The notes beneath the pieces are model-generated. The model worked only from the letters and a program-made list of their open reading frames with translations, was not told the DNA's origin and did not search any database. From positions 1,550,001 to 1,614,000 of the forward strand of contig OZ244209.1 of the NCBI GenBank assembly GCA_965216885.1: 64,000 nucleotides of DNA, read 5' to 3'. The position numbers and the translations under genes were made by a program. The first letter of the stretch is position 1; the number at the start of each line of letters is the position of its first letter. The DNA is from CAYNJG01 sp965216885 (lineage in GTDB: Bacteria; Planctomycetota; Planctomycetia; Pirellulales; Pirellulaceae). Below, in pieces: positions 8,850-16,731 of this stretch.

Positions 8850-9056
8850 GACGCGAGTCAAGTTCGTGGCAGGTCTTCTGACTCGCCATCATTCAAACCT
8901 CAAAGCCTTCTCACCTGCGTCGCAAGCAATGGCACTTCATAAAGAAGGAGGCTGAACCACAACCGTTTGGTTGTTGATGGCTCACAGCGGCCGGACCGTC
9001 CCGGAGTTTCACCGGAGTTCCCTGTTGTTGCCTTCGCAGATGCGTTGGCAACCACC
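8850..9056 (-). promoter_or_regulatory. Cobalamin (B12) riboswitch upstream of nrdA
   Basis: Read on the minus strand, the conserved core is clear: AACAGGGAACTCCGGTGAAA, then CTCCGGGACGGTCC and GGCCGCTGTGAGCC, and at the 3' side the B12 box AGTCAGAAGACCTGCC (about 8868-8883). This order and spacing match the cobalamin riboswitch consensus. It sits in the leader of nrdA. The divergent peptidase gene begins at 9340. The aptamer limits are estimates. Known examples reduce expression when adenosylcobalamin binds. Confidence 0.92.
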
Positions 9057-9339
9057 ACACGGACGAGCTTATCGGAGCGATTTTCGAAAGTCAACGTGGA
9101 ACAAAGAAAGCAAGAAAGTACGCTGTAGGAAAAATTGTGCGCCACGAAGAATAGGTAGGCGGTAGTCCAATGGATGATGGCCGCGTGATTATGATTCGCG
9201 GTTTTCCGCTGCTGCCCCAAACTTTCGGATGAACGTAGCGCGCCCGGAGGTTCCACGCAACGGGTTACGTTTGCTGTTAAGTTAGCCGGAAACGAAAGCG
9301 TGGCGGATGTGTGACCCATGGCCTGTTGATGGACGAAAG

Positions 9340-11400
9340 ATGAGCTTTAACAAAACGGTTCTGTTGTGTTTGGCGTCAGCGTTGTTGGGGGCCGGGACGG
9401 TTACCGGGAGGCTGATGGCAGCTTCCCCGGGAGACGACACGCAAGCTCGGCTGAAAGCCATCTATGAGGAAGGTGCGTTTCGGGGGAAGTCGTTTTCCGG
9501 AAGATGGTCGCCGGATAGTGCGACGTACTCGGTCCGTGAGCGGGACGCCGAAACCGGGAAAATGAATCGTGTCGTTTACGACTCGCGGACCGGCGAGCTG
9601 GCCGGTCGTCAGTCGCTGGCTTCAGAAGCTTCCGAGTCGTCGTCGCTCGTTTCGCCGGACGGCAAAAGCCGGCTGGAGCTTCGTGATGGCAGTCTGTTCT
9701 TGCTCGATTTGCAGAGTGACGAACAAACGTCGCTTCACGAGGTAGGCGATGATGTAAGCGTGAGAGATCCACAATGGAACTCGACCGGAAGCCACGTCGC
9801 GTTTATCGAATCGGACAGTTCGAAGGTGAAGAAGCGTTCGATGCTGGTTCCTAACGATCCCTCGTATCCCGGAGTTCGTGAAAGACGATTTGCTCGGGTC
9901 GGTGAGACGATCACGTCATTGCGAGTTGGTCTTGTTGATGTCGAGAAGAGCCGCAAGGGAGCGAGTGACGTCCGTTGGGTACCGCTGCAATCGACCGGAG
10001 ACGGCTTCTATTTAGGGCAGGTTGAATGGGCCGGAGAAGAGTTGCTGGTCGAACAGCTCAGTCGATTCCGCGACAAACGCGAGTTCCTGTTGGCTTCAAC
10101 GAACGGCGAGGCGCATAGCATTTACCGCGAGTCGAATTCCGCGTGGGCGATTTCCAGCCAGGGCAAGAATCGTGGGCTGACGTGGATTCGCGACGGACAG
10201 TCGTTCATCGTGGTCACCGAGAAAGATGGCTGGCGACACGCCTACTTGTGTTCGCGGGATGGAAAAGAATCCTCGCTGTTGACGTCCGGTGAATACGACA
10301 TCATCGATCGTGCGGTCGTCGACGAAGCGAATGGTTGGTACTACTTTTATGCTTCACCCGACAATGGCACCGAGAAGTATCTCTATCGCGTGCCGCTGGA
10401 TGGTACCGGCTCGCTTCAACGGGTCACGCCCGCGGATCAGGCGGGAACGCACGATTACAATTTCTCTCCGAACGCCGCGTATGCCTTTCATACGTTTTCG
10501 ACGTTTGATTCGCCGCCCGTGGTGGAGTTAGTGGAGCTAGACCGTCATCGTGTCGTAAAAGTGTTGGAGGACAATGCCGAACTGCACGCGAGGGCGGCGG
10601 AGGTGGTTTCGCATCCAACGGACTTCCTTGTGCTGGACATCGGCGATGGTGTCGAGATGGACGCCTGGCTGATCAAACCGCGTGACTTCGACGAAACGAA
10701 GAAATACCCGGTCTTCATCTACGTGTACGGTGAGCCTCATGGACAGACGGTTCTGAATCGTTGGGGCGCCGGGCAGAGTCACTTTCTGCGAGTGGTAGCA
10801 GACCTTGGTTATGTCGTGGTGTCGATCGATAATCGAGGCACTCCGGCTCCTAAAGGCGCGGCGTGGCGACGGTCGATCTTTGGAAGCCTGGGGCCACTGT
10901 CGACGGAGGATCAGGCGGAAGCATTGAAGGAACTGGGGCGAATGAGGTCGTACGTCGACCTTTCTCGTGTTGGGATTTGGGGATGGAGCGGCGGCGGATC
11001 GAACACCTTGAATGCCATGTTCCGTAAACCGGATCACTACCACGTCGGAATCGCGGTGGTTCCGAAGCCACAGCCACACCTCTACAACGCGTGGTTCCAG
11101 GAAATCTATATGCGCACTCGTGAGGTAAACGGCGATGGCTATGAGCGATCATCGCCGTTGAATTTCGCCGAGGGCCTGAAGGGGCGACTGCTGATCATCA
11201 CCGGCTCCGGCGAGACGAACACGCACATTCAGATCATCGAGGGCCTGGTCGACCGTCTCATCGAACTCGGTAAGCAGTTTGATTACATGGTCTATCCGAA
11301 TCGGGATCATGGGCTGAGTGAAGGTCCCGGGACGCTGGTTCATGTAAGGATGTTGATTGCCAGGTATCTGATGGAGCACCTTCCGCCGGGACCGAGGTGA
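9340..11400 (+). CDS. Secreted S9 (dipeptidyl peptidase IV-like) peptidase homologue
   Basis: Start 9340 is chosen because it opens a signal peptide (MSFNKTVLLCLASALLGAG); an ATG at 9307 would bury it. About 686 residues: a propeller-type N-terminal domain, then an alpha/beta-hydrolase domain. The nucleophile is in GWSGGG (Ser near residue 550) and the His in NRDHGL (near 657). At the usual Asp position (DDNVH in DPP IV) the sequence is ETNTH, so the aligning residue, near 626, is Thr. Either the acid is supplied elsewhere or activity is altered. It probably acts outside the cytoplasm on oligopeptides. It is transcribed divergently from the nrd operon. Confidence 0.82.
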   Translation: MSFNKTVLLCLASALLGAGTVTGRLMAASPGDDTQARLKAIYEEGAFRGKSFSGRWSPDSATYSVRERDAETGKMNRVVYDSRTGELAGRQSLASEASESSSLVSPDGKSRLELRDGSLFLLDLQSDEQTSLHEVGDDVSVRDPQWNSTGSHVAFIESDSSKVKKRSMLVPNDPSYPGVRERRFARVGETITSLRVGLVDVEKSRKGASDVRWVPLQSTGDGFYLGQVEWAGEELLVEQLSRFRDKREFLLASTNGEAHSIYRESNSAWAISSQGKNRGLTWIRDGQSFIVVTEKDGWRHAYLCSRDGKESSLLTSGEYDIIDRAVVDEANGWYYFYASPDNGTEKYLYRVPLDGTGSLQRVTPADQAGTHDYNFSPNAAYAFHTFSTFDSPPVVELVELDRHRVVKVLEDNAELHARAAEVVSHPTDFLVLDIGDGVEMDAWLIKPRDFDETKKYPVFIYVYGEPHGQTVLNRWGAGQSHFLRVVADLGYVVVSIDNRGTPAPKGAAWRRSIFGSLGPLSTEDQAEALKELGRMRSYVDLSRVGIWGWSGGGSNTLNAMFRKPDHYHVGIAVVPKPQPHLYNAWFQEIYMRTREVNGDGYERSSPLNFAEGLKGRLLIITGSGETNTHIQIIEGLVDRLIELGKQFDYMVYPNRDHGLSEGPGTLVHVRMLIARYLMEHLPPGPR

Positions 11401-11554
11401 CGGCGTTTGCGGGTTACCGGGAACTGAAAACTGATGCGCGAAACTTCGCTGCTGTCGTGCGTAAGTCATGGTGAGCAAGCTGTTTGCGTGCCGTGTGGTT
11501 TTTTTGTGTAACGTTGGGGCTGCATTCTGTGTGTAATCAGGCGAGAGGAAACAC

Positions 11555-12181
11555 ATGCCCGGACCTGAAACACGCCCGTCGCTGATCCTGAGAGTTCGTG
11601 ATCCACAACATCACGAAGCCTGGGAGGAGTTTGTCGCGATCTATCAGCCGCTCATTTATCGCCTGGCGGTAAAGAAGGGCTTTCAGCACGCCGATGCAAA
11701 TGACCTTTGTCAGGAAGTCCTGGCGGCTGTCGGTAAATCGATCGACCGATTTGATCCCGACCCGGAGAAGGGTGCATTCCGCGGTTGGCTGTCTCGTATC
11801 ACCAGAAATCTGATGATTAACGTGCTGACGCGAGACAGGCAAACTCGTGGTTCCGGCGATTCGGCCGTGATGCAGTTGCTGGAGCAACAAGCGGATCACG
11901 ACTGCGAAGAAGCGACGTGCTTCGACATGGAATACGAACGCGCCGTCTTTCACTGGGCCTCGGATCGAGTGCGGCAACATGTGGAGGAATCCACCTGGAA
12001 GGCCTTCTGGATGACGGCCGTCGACGGTCTGGCCGCAGAGAAAGTGGCGACCGTGCTGGGGAAGTCGGCGGGCTCTGTTCGAGTCGCCCGATGCCGGGTA
12101 TTGGCACGCATCAAACGAGAAGTCGACCGGATTGAATCCTCCAGAACTCCGGCGGGTAGTGGCAACGAAGTTCGCACCTGA
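11555..12181 (+). CDS. ECF-type sigma-70 family RNA polymerase sigma factor
   Basis: A 208-residue sigma factor. Region 2 includes FVAIYQPLIYRLAVKKG and DANDLCQEV with the following GAFRGWLSRITRNL. Region 4 near residues 155-195 has the helix-turn-helix LAAEKVATVLGKSAGSVRVARCRVL. GAGGAAA precedes the start. The next gene, 83 bp on, is a membrane Ser/Thr kinase with an N-terminal zinc-finger-like anti-sigma motif. Sigma-kinase pairs of this sort are a known planctomycete ECF arrangement. The kinase gene product probably controls this sigma factor. Confidence 0.88.
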   Translation: MPGPETRPSLILRVRDPQHHEAWEEFVAIYQPLIYRLAVKKGFQHADANDLCQEVLAAVGKSIDRFDPDPEKGAFRGWLSRITRNLMINVLTRDRQTRGSGDSAVMQLLEQQADHDCEEATCFDMEYERAVFHWASDRVRQHVEESTWKAFWMTAVDGLAAEKVATVLGKSAGSVRVARCRVLARIKREVDRIESSRTPAGSGNEVRT

Positions 12182-12264
12182 CGGCAACAAACGACGATCT
12201 GGCAGTCGCGGGCGACTCAGACAGATCAACCTACGTCCTGCTTAACTACGCAAAGGAAAATAAG

Positions 12265-15003
12265 ATGATTGCCAGGTTTCATTATGACCAGGGTGTTTTC
12301 CGCCAGCTCCTGAACGACGAGTTGGAGGGTCCGGAGGAACAGGACGTCACGGAGCACATTGAATCGTGTGTGGCGTGCCAGGATACGTTGGAGTCGGTTT
12401 CCAAAGACCAGGTGGACTGGGATTCCGTTTCCGAGCTGCTGAAGGGCGAAATCGGGCAAGCCGAGTCCGGCGGAGAGAACGGACTCGACATTCTCTCGCA
12501 CAGCGACAATCCGGATTCAATTGGGCGCTTCGGACGCTATGAGGTCGTCGAGTTTCTGGGGCGTGGTGGCATGGGGCTGGTCCTCAAGGCGTACGACTCG
12601 GCCTTGAATCGCTATTCGGCGATCAAGGTGCTCGCGCCGGTACTGGCAACGAGCGCGTCAGCCAGGAAGCGTTTCGCACGTGAAGCCAAGTCGGCCGCGG
12701 CGGTGGTGCACGAACACGTCGTACCAATTCAGACGGTCGACGAAGAAAACGGGCTGCCCTACTTTGTGATGCCTGTGATCGACGGCCAGTCGTTGCAGCA
12801 ACGCGTCGATGCGGATGGCCCGCTGGAGCTTCGGGAAGTCCTGCGTATCGGCATGCAGATCGCTTCGGGGCTCTCGGCCGCACACGCGCAGGGGCTGGTG
12901 CATCGGGACGTGAAGCCCGCGAACGTCTTGCTCGAGAATGGCGTTGAACGTGTGATGCTGACGGATTTCGGGTTGGCTCGAGCGGCGGATGACGCCAACA
13001 TGACGCAGAGCGGTGTGATCACGGGAACTCCGCAATACATGTCGCCGGAACAGGCTCAGGGTTTGGATGTCGATCACACGTCGGATCTATTTAGTCTTGG
13101 GAGTGTGTTGTACTTCATGTGTACCGGCCGCTCGCCGTTTCGGGCGAAGACGACGTTCGGCGTGTTGAATCGAATTATCGGCGAGCAGCATCGGCCGCTG
13201 CAGAAGGTGAACTCCGACGTGCCCACCTGGTTGTCGCGCATTGTCGATCGGCTGCTGTCGAAGGACACGGCAGACCGATACGACTCGGCGGCGGAAGTGC
13301 GAGACGTACTCGCCAGTTGTCTGGCTCATCTCCAACAGCCGGAGGTAGTACCACCGCCGGCGATTCCAGCGACAGTCGCGGAGTCGATGGGGGAGAGCGG
13401 GCGCAATACGGTCAGGAACTGGCTGGTCGGCGCTGCGGCCGGCGGTGTTCTGCTGCTCGCCGGCATTCTGATCTCCATTGAAACAAACAAGGGCACGCTG
13501 ACTGTTGAGTGTCCCGATGCAAGCGCCACGGTGCGAGTGATGCAAGAGGATAAGGTCGTCAGGAAGTTGTCGATCGAACGTGGTGCGACATCGACCCGGA
13601 TCGCAGCGGGGCAGTACACCGTCGAAATTGATGGGCCGGTTGATGGCCTGGAAGTTCGTCAGGGAAACATCACACTCTCCCGCGGTGGAGCGGCCGTGGC
13701 AAAGATCGTAGAGAAGGAATTCGATAGGTCCGGATCCAAACTGCCGAGGGCGTCGTCCGCGACCAACGAGACGCGGGTCGAGTTCCTCGAGGGCACGGAC
13801 ATCGCAATCGTCCGCGGAAGGAAGGACAATGTGTTGCGACTGATGGATTCGATTGGGCAGCCAGTACAGAGCAAAGAGAAGGCGGGGACCGAGAAGGGTA
13901 GGGGAGACACGGTCGAGGGGCCAAAGTCGGGAGTGATGCTGAAGGCAAAGGGGCGTGTGTTTGAAAAGGCGAAAACAGGGGAGACGCGGGAAGGAACCCC
14001 GAAGTCGCCAGGGAACTCCCAGCCAACGAAGGCATCATCAATTGAGATCCCCAAAGATGCCGTCGTATTTCTGGAGGCCGATTGGTGCCTGACGGCGGCC
14101 GTGATGGCGCCAACGCTGGATCGATTGCGAGACGAAGGTTTTCCGATCGTACGTGTCGACATCGAAAAGCATCCGGACTACATCGCGAAACTACCCGTCA
14201 AGAGAGTTCCCGGTGTTCTGCTGATCAAGGATGGCATGCCGATAAAGCTCCGGCACGGCGTGATGTCGGACAACGAGTTGCGGGACTTCGTGGAAGCTAG
14301 TGGCTTACCTAAATCGGGTGTAGCGCTGAAGCGGAAGCTTGGTGTCGGCAACAATTTGGTCCCGCGGCCCGGTAATCGTTGGGAGCCGTGGATCTTGCAG
14401 GCATTGTCCGAGGCGGCGGAACGCTACGACGATGCCGACCTGATGGGGGCGAAGGCACTCTACGAACAGGCCTTCGGGAGCGTCGGCGAGCATGAGATCC
14501 AACCCGAGGATCACGCCACGCTGATTCGGCATCTTTCGGAGTACGCCGTTTTGTTGGCACAAGTGGATGAGGAGTTTCCGCCCGCAGAATTCCCGTTGCA
14601 ACGATTTGTCGAGGTAGTGGCAAAAGAACGCGGCTACTCGGCGGGCGAAGTGGACAATGTTTTTCGTGAGATACGTGAAGGGACGGCTATTCCGCAACGC
14701 CGCTACTTTGGTACTCGCCACCAACCCGGTCGCATTGTGGTGTTGTTTGAAAGCGCGACGTGTGCCCAGTGTCAGAAGATCGCACCGGAAATTCAGGAAC
14801 TGGCCGCTGCGGGGCTGCCGATTACTCGAATTGACGTTAATGAGCTTTCCGTCGTGGCGCGAAAGTTTGGTATCGATACGACCCCGACTTTGCTAGTCTT
14901 GCAGGGTGATCGGGAGGTCGCGAAACTCCAGGGAGCGTCGACCGGTGCTGCCGTTCGCGATTTTATTGAGGCGGAGCTATTGGCCACTGGCGATCAAGAT
15001 TGA
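12265..15003 (+). CDS. Membrane Ser/Thr protein kinase fused to two thioredoxin-like domains
   Basis: A 912-residue protein preceded by AAGGAAAA. Residues 31-38 (HIESCVAC) form an H-x3-C-x2-C motif as in zinc-containing anti-sigma factors. The kinase domain has GRGGMG (99-104), AIKVL, HRDVKPAN (D215), DFGLA (234-) and a SPEQ activation-loop end, so it should be active. One membrane helix lies near 385-405. The outer part holds two thioredoxin-like domains: the first near 600-680 has WCLT, lacking the second Cys; the second has CAQC (C833, C836) and a TTPT cis-Pro loop. A redox or thiol signal might be sensed outside and relayed to the sigma factor; that is inference. Confidence 0.88.
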   Translation: MIARFHYDQGVFRQLLNDELEGPEEQDVTEHIESCVACQDTLESVSKDQVDWDSVSELLKGEIGQAESGGENGLDILSHSDNPDSIGRFGRYEVVEFLGRGGMGLVLKAYDSALNRYSAIKVLAPVLATSASARKRFAREAKSAAAVVHEHVVPIQTVDEENGLPYFVMPVIDGQSLQQRVDADGPLELREVLRIGMQIASGLSAAHAQGLVHRDVKPANVLLENGVERVMLTDFGLARAADDANMTQSGVITGTPQYMSPEQAQGLDVDHTSDLFSLGSVLYFMCTGRSPFRAKTTFGVLNRIIGEQHRPLQKVNSDVPTWLSRIVDRLLSKDTADRYDSAAEVRDVLASCLAHLQQPEVVPPPAIPATVAESMGESGRNTVRNWLVGAAAGGVLLLAGILISIETNKGTLTVECPDASATVRVMQEDKVVRKLSIERGATSTRIAAGQYTVEIDGPVDGLEVRQGNITLSRGGAAVAKIVEKEFDRSGSKLPRASSATNETRVEFLEGTDIAIVRGRKDNVLRLMDSIGQPVQSKEKAGTEKGRGDTVEGPKSGVMLKAKGRVFEKAKTGETREGTPKSPGNSQPTKASSIEIPKDAVVFLEADWCLTAAVMAPTLDRLRDEGFPIVRVDIEKHPDYIAKLPVKRVPGVLLIKDGMPIKLRHGVMSDNELRDFVEASGLPKSGVALKRKLGVGNNLVPRPGNRWEPWILQALSEAAERYDDADLMGAKALYEQAFGSVGEHEIQPEDHATLIRHLSEYAVLLAQVDEEFPPAEFPLQRFVEVVAKERGYSAGEVDNVFREIREGTAIPQRRYFGTRHQPGRIVVLFESATCAQCQKIAPEIQELAAAGLPITRIDVNELSVVARKFGIDTTPTLLVLQGDREVAKLQGASTGAAVRDFIEAELLATGDQD

Positions 15004-15590
15004 TGAATATGGGTAATCGATGCGAACTCCGCAGTACACGAACGGATCGACTCGTTCTTCGCGCGGCGGTTGCGAGCGATCTGGATTCGCTAATTCGTTT
15101 TCACGCCGCATCGATGGAAGCATTTCGTCCGTGGGTACCGGCTTACCCGGAGGGCGCGACGGCAGAGAGCATGGCCAAAGAGCAGTTGGCGATGGCAGCC
15201 CGTTGTGAGGACGTGGGCTTCGACCTGAAACGGATTGGAGTGCTCGAGAACGGTGAAGTCATAGGTTGCTTCAACCTGAACATTATCTCGAGGGGCGTCT
15301 TTCTGAATGCGTACGCTGGCTGGTCTGTTCGCCCTGACCGGCAACGGCAAGGCTATGGCGCCGAAGGTGTGCGTGGCCTCTTGAGGATCGCGTTTGCGGA
15401 GGAACCGCATGGTGTGGGGCTACACCGGGTGCAGGCAAACGTGATGCCCGAAAACGCTGCTTCCAAACGGCTCGCCTTGAGTTGTGGGTTTCGCCTGGAA
15501 GGCGAGATGAAAGGCTATCTCAAGATCGCGGGTGAATGGCGTAATCATTTGGGTTACGCCATCCTGCGGGATGAGTTCGAAGACCGGTAG
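15003..15590 (+). CDS. GNAT N-acetyltransferase (RimJ/RimL type)
   Basis: A 195-residue acetyltransferase. Its ATG overlaps the kinase stop (TGATG), so translation is coupled. Family features are the N-terminal RTDRLVLRAAVASDL, the acetyl-CoA loop RPDRQRQGYGAEG near residues 112-125, VMPENAASKRLALSCGF and a final GEWRNHLGYAILRDEF, the usual RimJ/RimL ending. It transfers acetyl to an amino group, possibly a protein N-terminus or a small molecule. No link to the kinase is evident beyond the gene overlap. Confidence 0.85.
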   Translation: MNMGNRCELRSTRTDRLVLRAAVASDLDSLIRFHAASMEAFRPWVPAYPEGATAESMAKEQLAMAARCEDVGFDLKRIGVLENGEVIGCFNLNIISRGVFLNAYAGWSVRPDRQRQGYGAEGVRGLLRIAFAEEPHGVGLHRVQANVMPENAASKRLALSCGFRLEGEMKGYLKIAGEWRNHLGYAILRDEFEDR

Positions 15591-15626
15591 TGGCCGGTCT
15601 TGCCTTGCACCGCAGCTTCGCCCATT

Positions 15627-15941
15627 TCAGGAGACTCGCAGTCTGTGACGCCGACGCCACAGGATCAGCGGAGCAACGAGCGCGAACATGATGACGGTTG
15701 CGGGTTCCGGCACGGCATTGTCCGTCGGTGTGTCTACCGGTTTTAGAGTCAGTTGGTAGGACGTCCGCAGCGTACCCTGGTCACGTCCGGCTCCTGAACC
15801 GAGCATGAGCACGTAATCTTCGGTGTGGGTCCGTGAACATCGACGCTTGCATGAACAAGATGCTGAATTCCCGGCCCCGGGGTTGAGTGACCGTGATCCC
15901 GGGGATGTATGCTGCGGTTGACGATTCACGCGTGCATTCAT
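15627..15941 (-). pseudogene. C-terminal remnant with PEP-CTERM sorting signal
   Basis: The end of this frame reads VPEPATVIMFALVAPLILW followed by a basic tail (RRRHR), a classic PEP-CTERM anchor. The segment TEDYVLMLGSGAG before it looks like a short beta domain, but the first 30 residues are Ser/Arg/Pro-rich and unlike a secreted protein, and there is no signal peptide. It is best read as the tail of a secreted protein whose 5' part is lost or frame-shifted. The 430 bp upstream to feoA hold no convincing gene. Confidence 0.5.
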
Positions 15942-16375
15942 ACGTTAGTGTTAACGGAGCGCCTGCGTCTCAGACGTTCCGTCAGCCAGCCGGACGGTTG
16001 CACAAGACATTCGGGGACGAAGAATGTTTGGACCGTCTACGCCAGCCAAATTGTTGTTCGCTGGTTTTCTTTGGCAGTTCGCGGCTTGAATCCACAATCA
16101 TTGTTTATTCCGGCGTCGACGCCCTTTCGCGTCCAACATTGGAATGCCGAGTGTACACCGCCTGAAGCTGTTAAGCCTTGCTTTGCAGGAGTACCGGCGT
16201 CCGATGGAAGCCGGCGTGGTTTCCATTTCCTGTTGGTCGTCGAGCCTGTTTCTGTACGACGGGGAACGAGCATGGCGAAAGGAAAAAGGTTAGAATTCGA
16301 AGCTGTGAACATGCCCGCCTGCTGTCCATTCCGCGCATACCCACCTATAGCGATCGCCGCACACTGACTCCAATC

Positions 16376-16600
16376 ATGACCACAGATCCACTCACCAGCA
16401 TCAATGCCGACACTGAAGTTTTGGTTGACCACATCACGGCCAGTCCATCCGATCGCGTTCGGCTTCAGCGACTGGGTATCTGTGATGGAAGGCGAATTCT
16501 GGTTGCTCAAACGGGCGATCCGTTGATCGTTATGGCTGTGGGGACTCGGATTGGAGTCTCTCGCCGGTTGGCCGAGAAGGTCGTGGTTCGGCGACCTTGA
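16376..16600 (+). CDS. feoA: Ferrous iron transport protein A
   Basis: A 74-residue SH3-like FeoA protein. The start at 16376 (MTTDPLTSINADTEV) gives the usual family length, while the open frame further upstream is not conserved-looking. Typical features are RLQRLGICDGRRI, PLIVMAVGTRIGVSRRLAEKV. FeoA is a small cytoplasmic partner of FeoB. feoB follows after 131 bp on the same strand, so both probably act in one ferrous-iron uptake system. Confidence 0.85.
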   Translation: MTTDPLTSINADTEVLVDHITASPSDRVRLQRLGICDGRRILVAQTGDPLIVMAVGTRIGVSRRLAEKVVVRRP

Positions 16601-16731
16601 GCTCACCGCAACAGCTGACTGATGCAGTTCGCGTCGATCAGCGTCATCGCCAATGGACGCCCAAACAGACGATTTAGCTGCTAAGAAGCTTTTGAAACAT
16701 TCCTCTTGAGAATACGAATCAATATCGACAC

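Noticed and set aside
8900..9319. Open minus-strand frame of about 139 codons upstream of nrdA
   Set aside because: It overlies the cobalamin aptamer; the conserved bases follow RNA structure, not codons.
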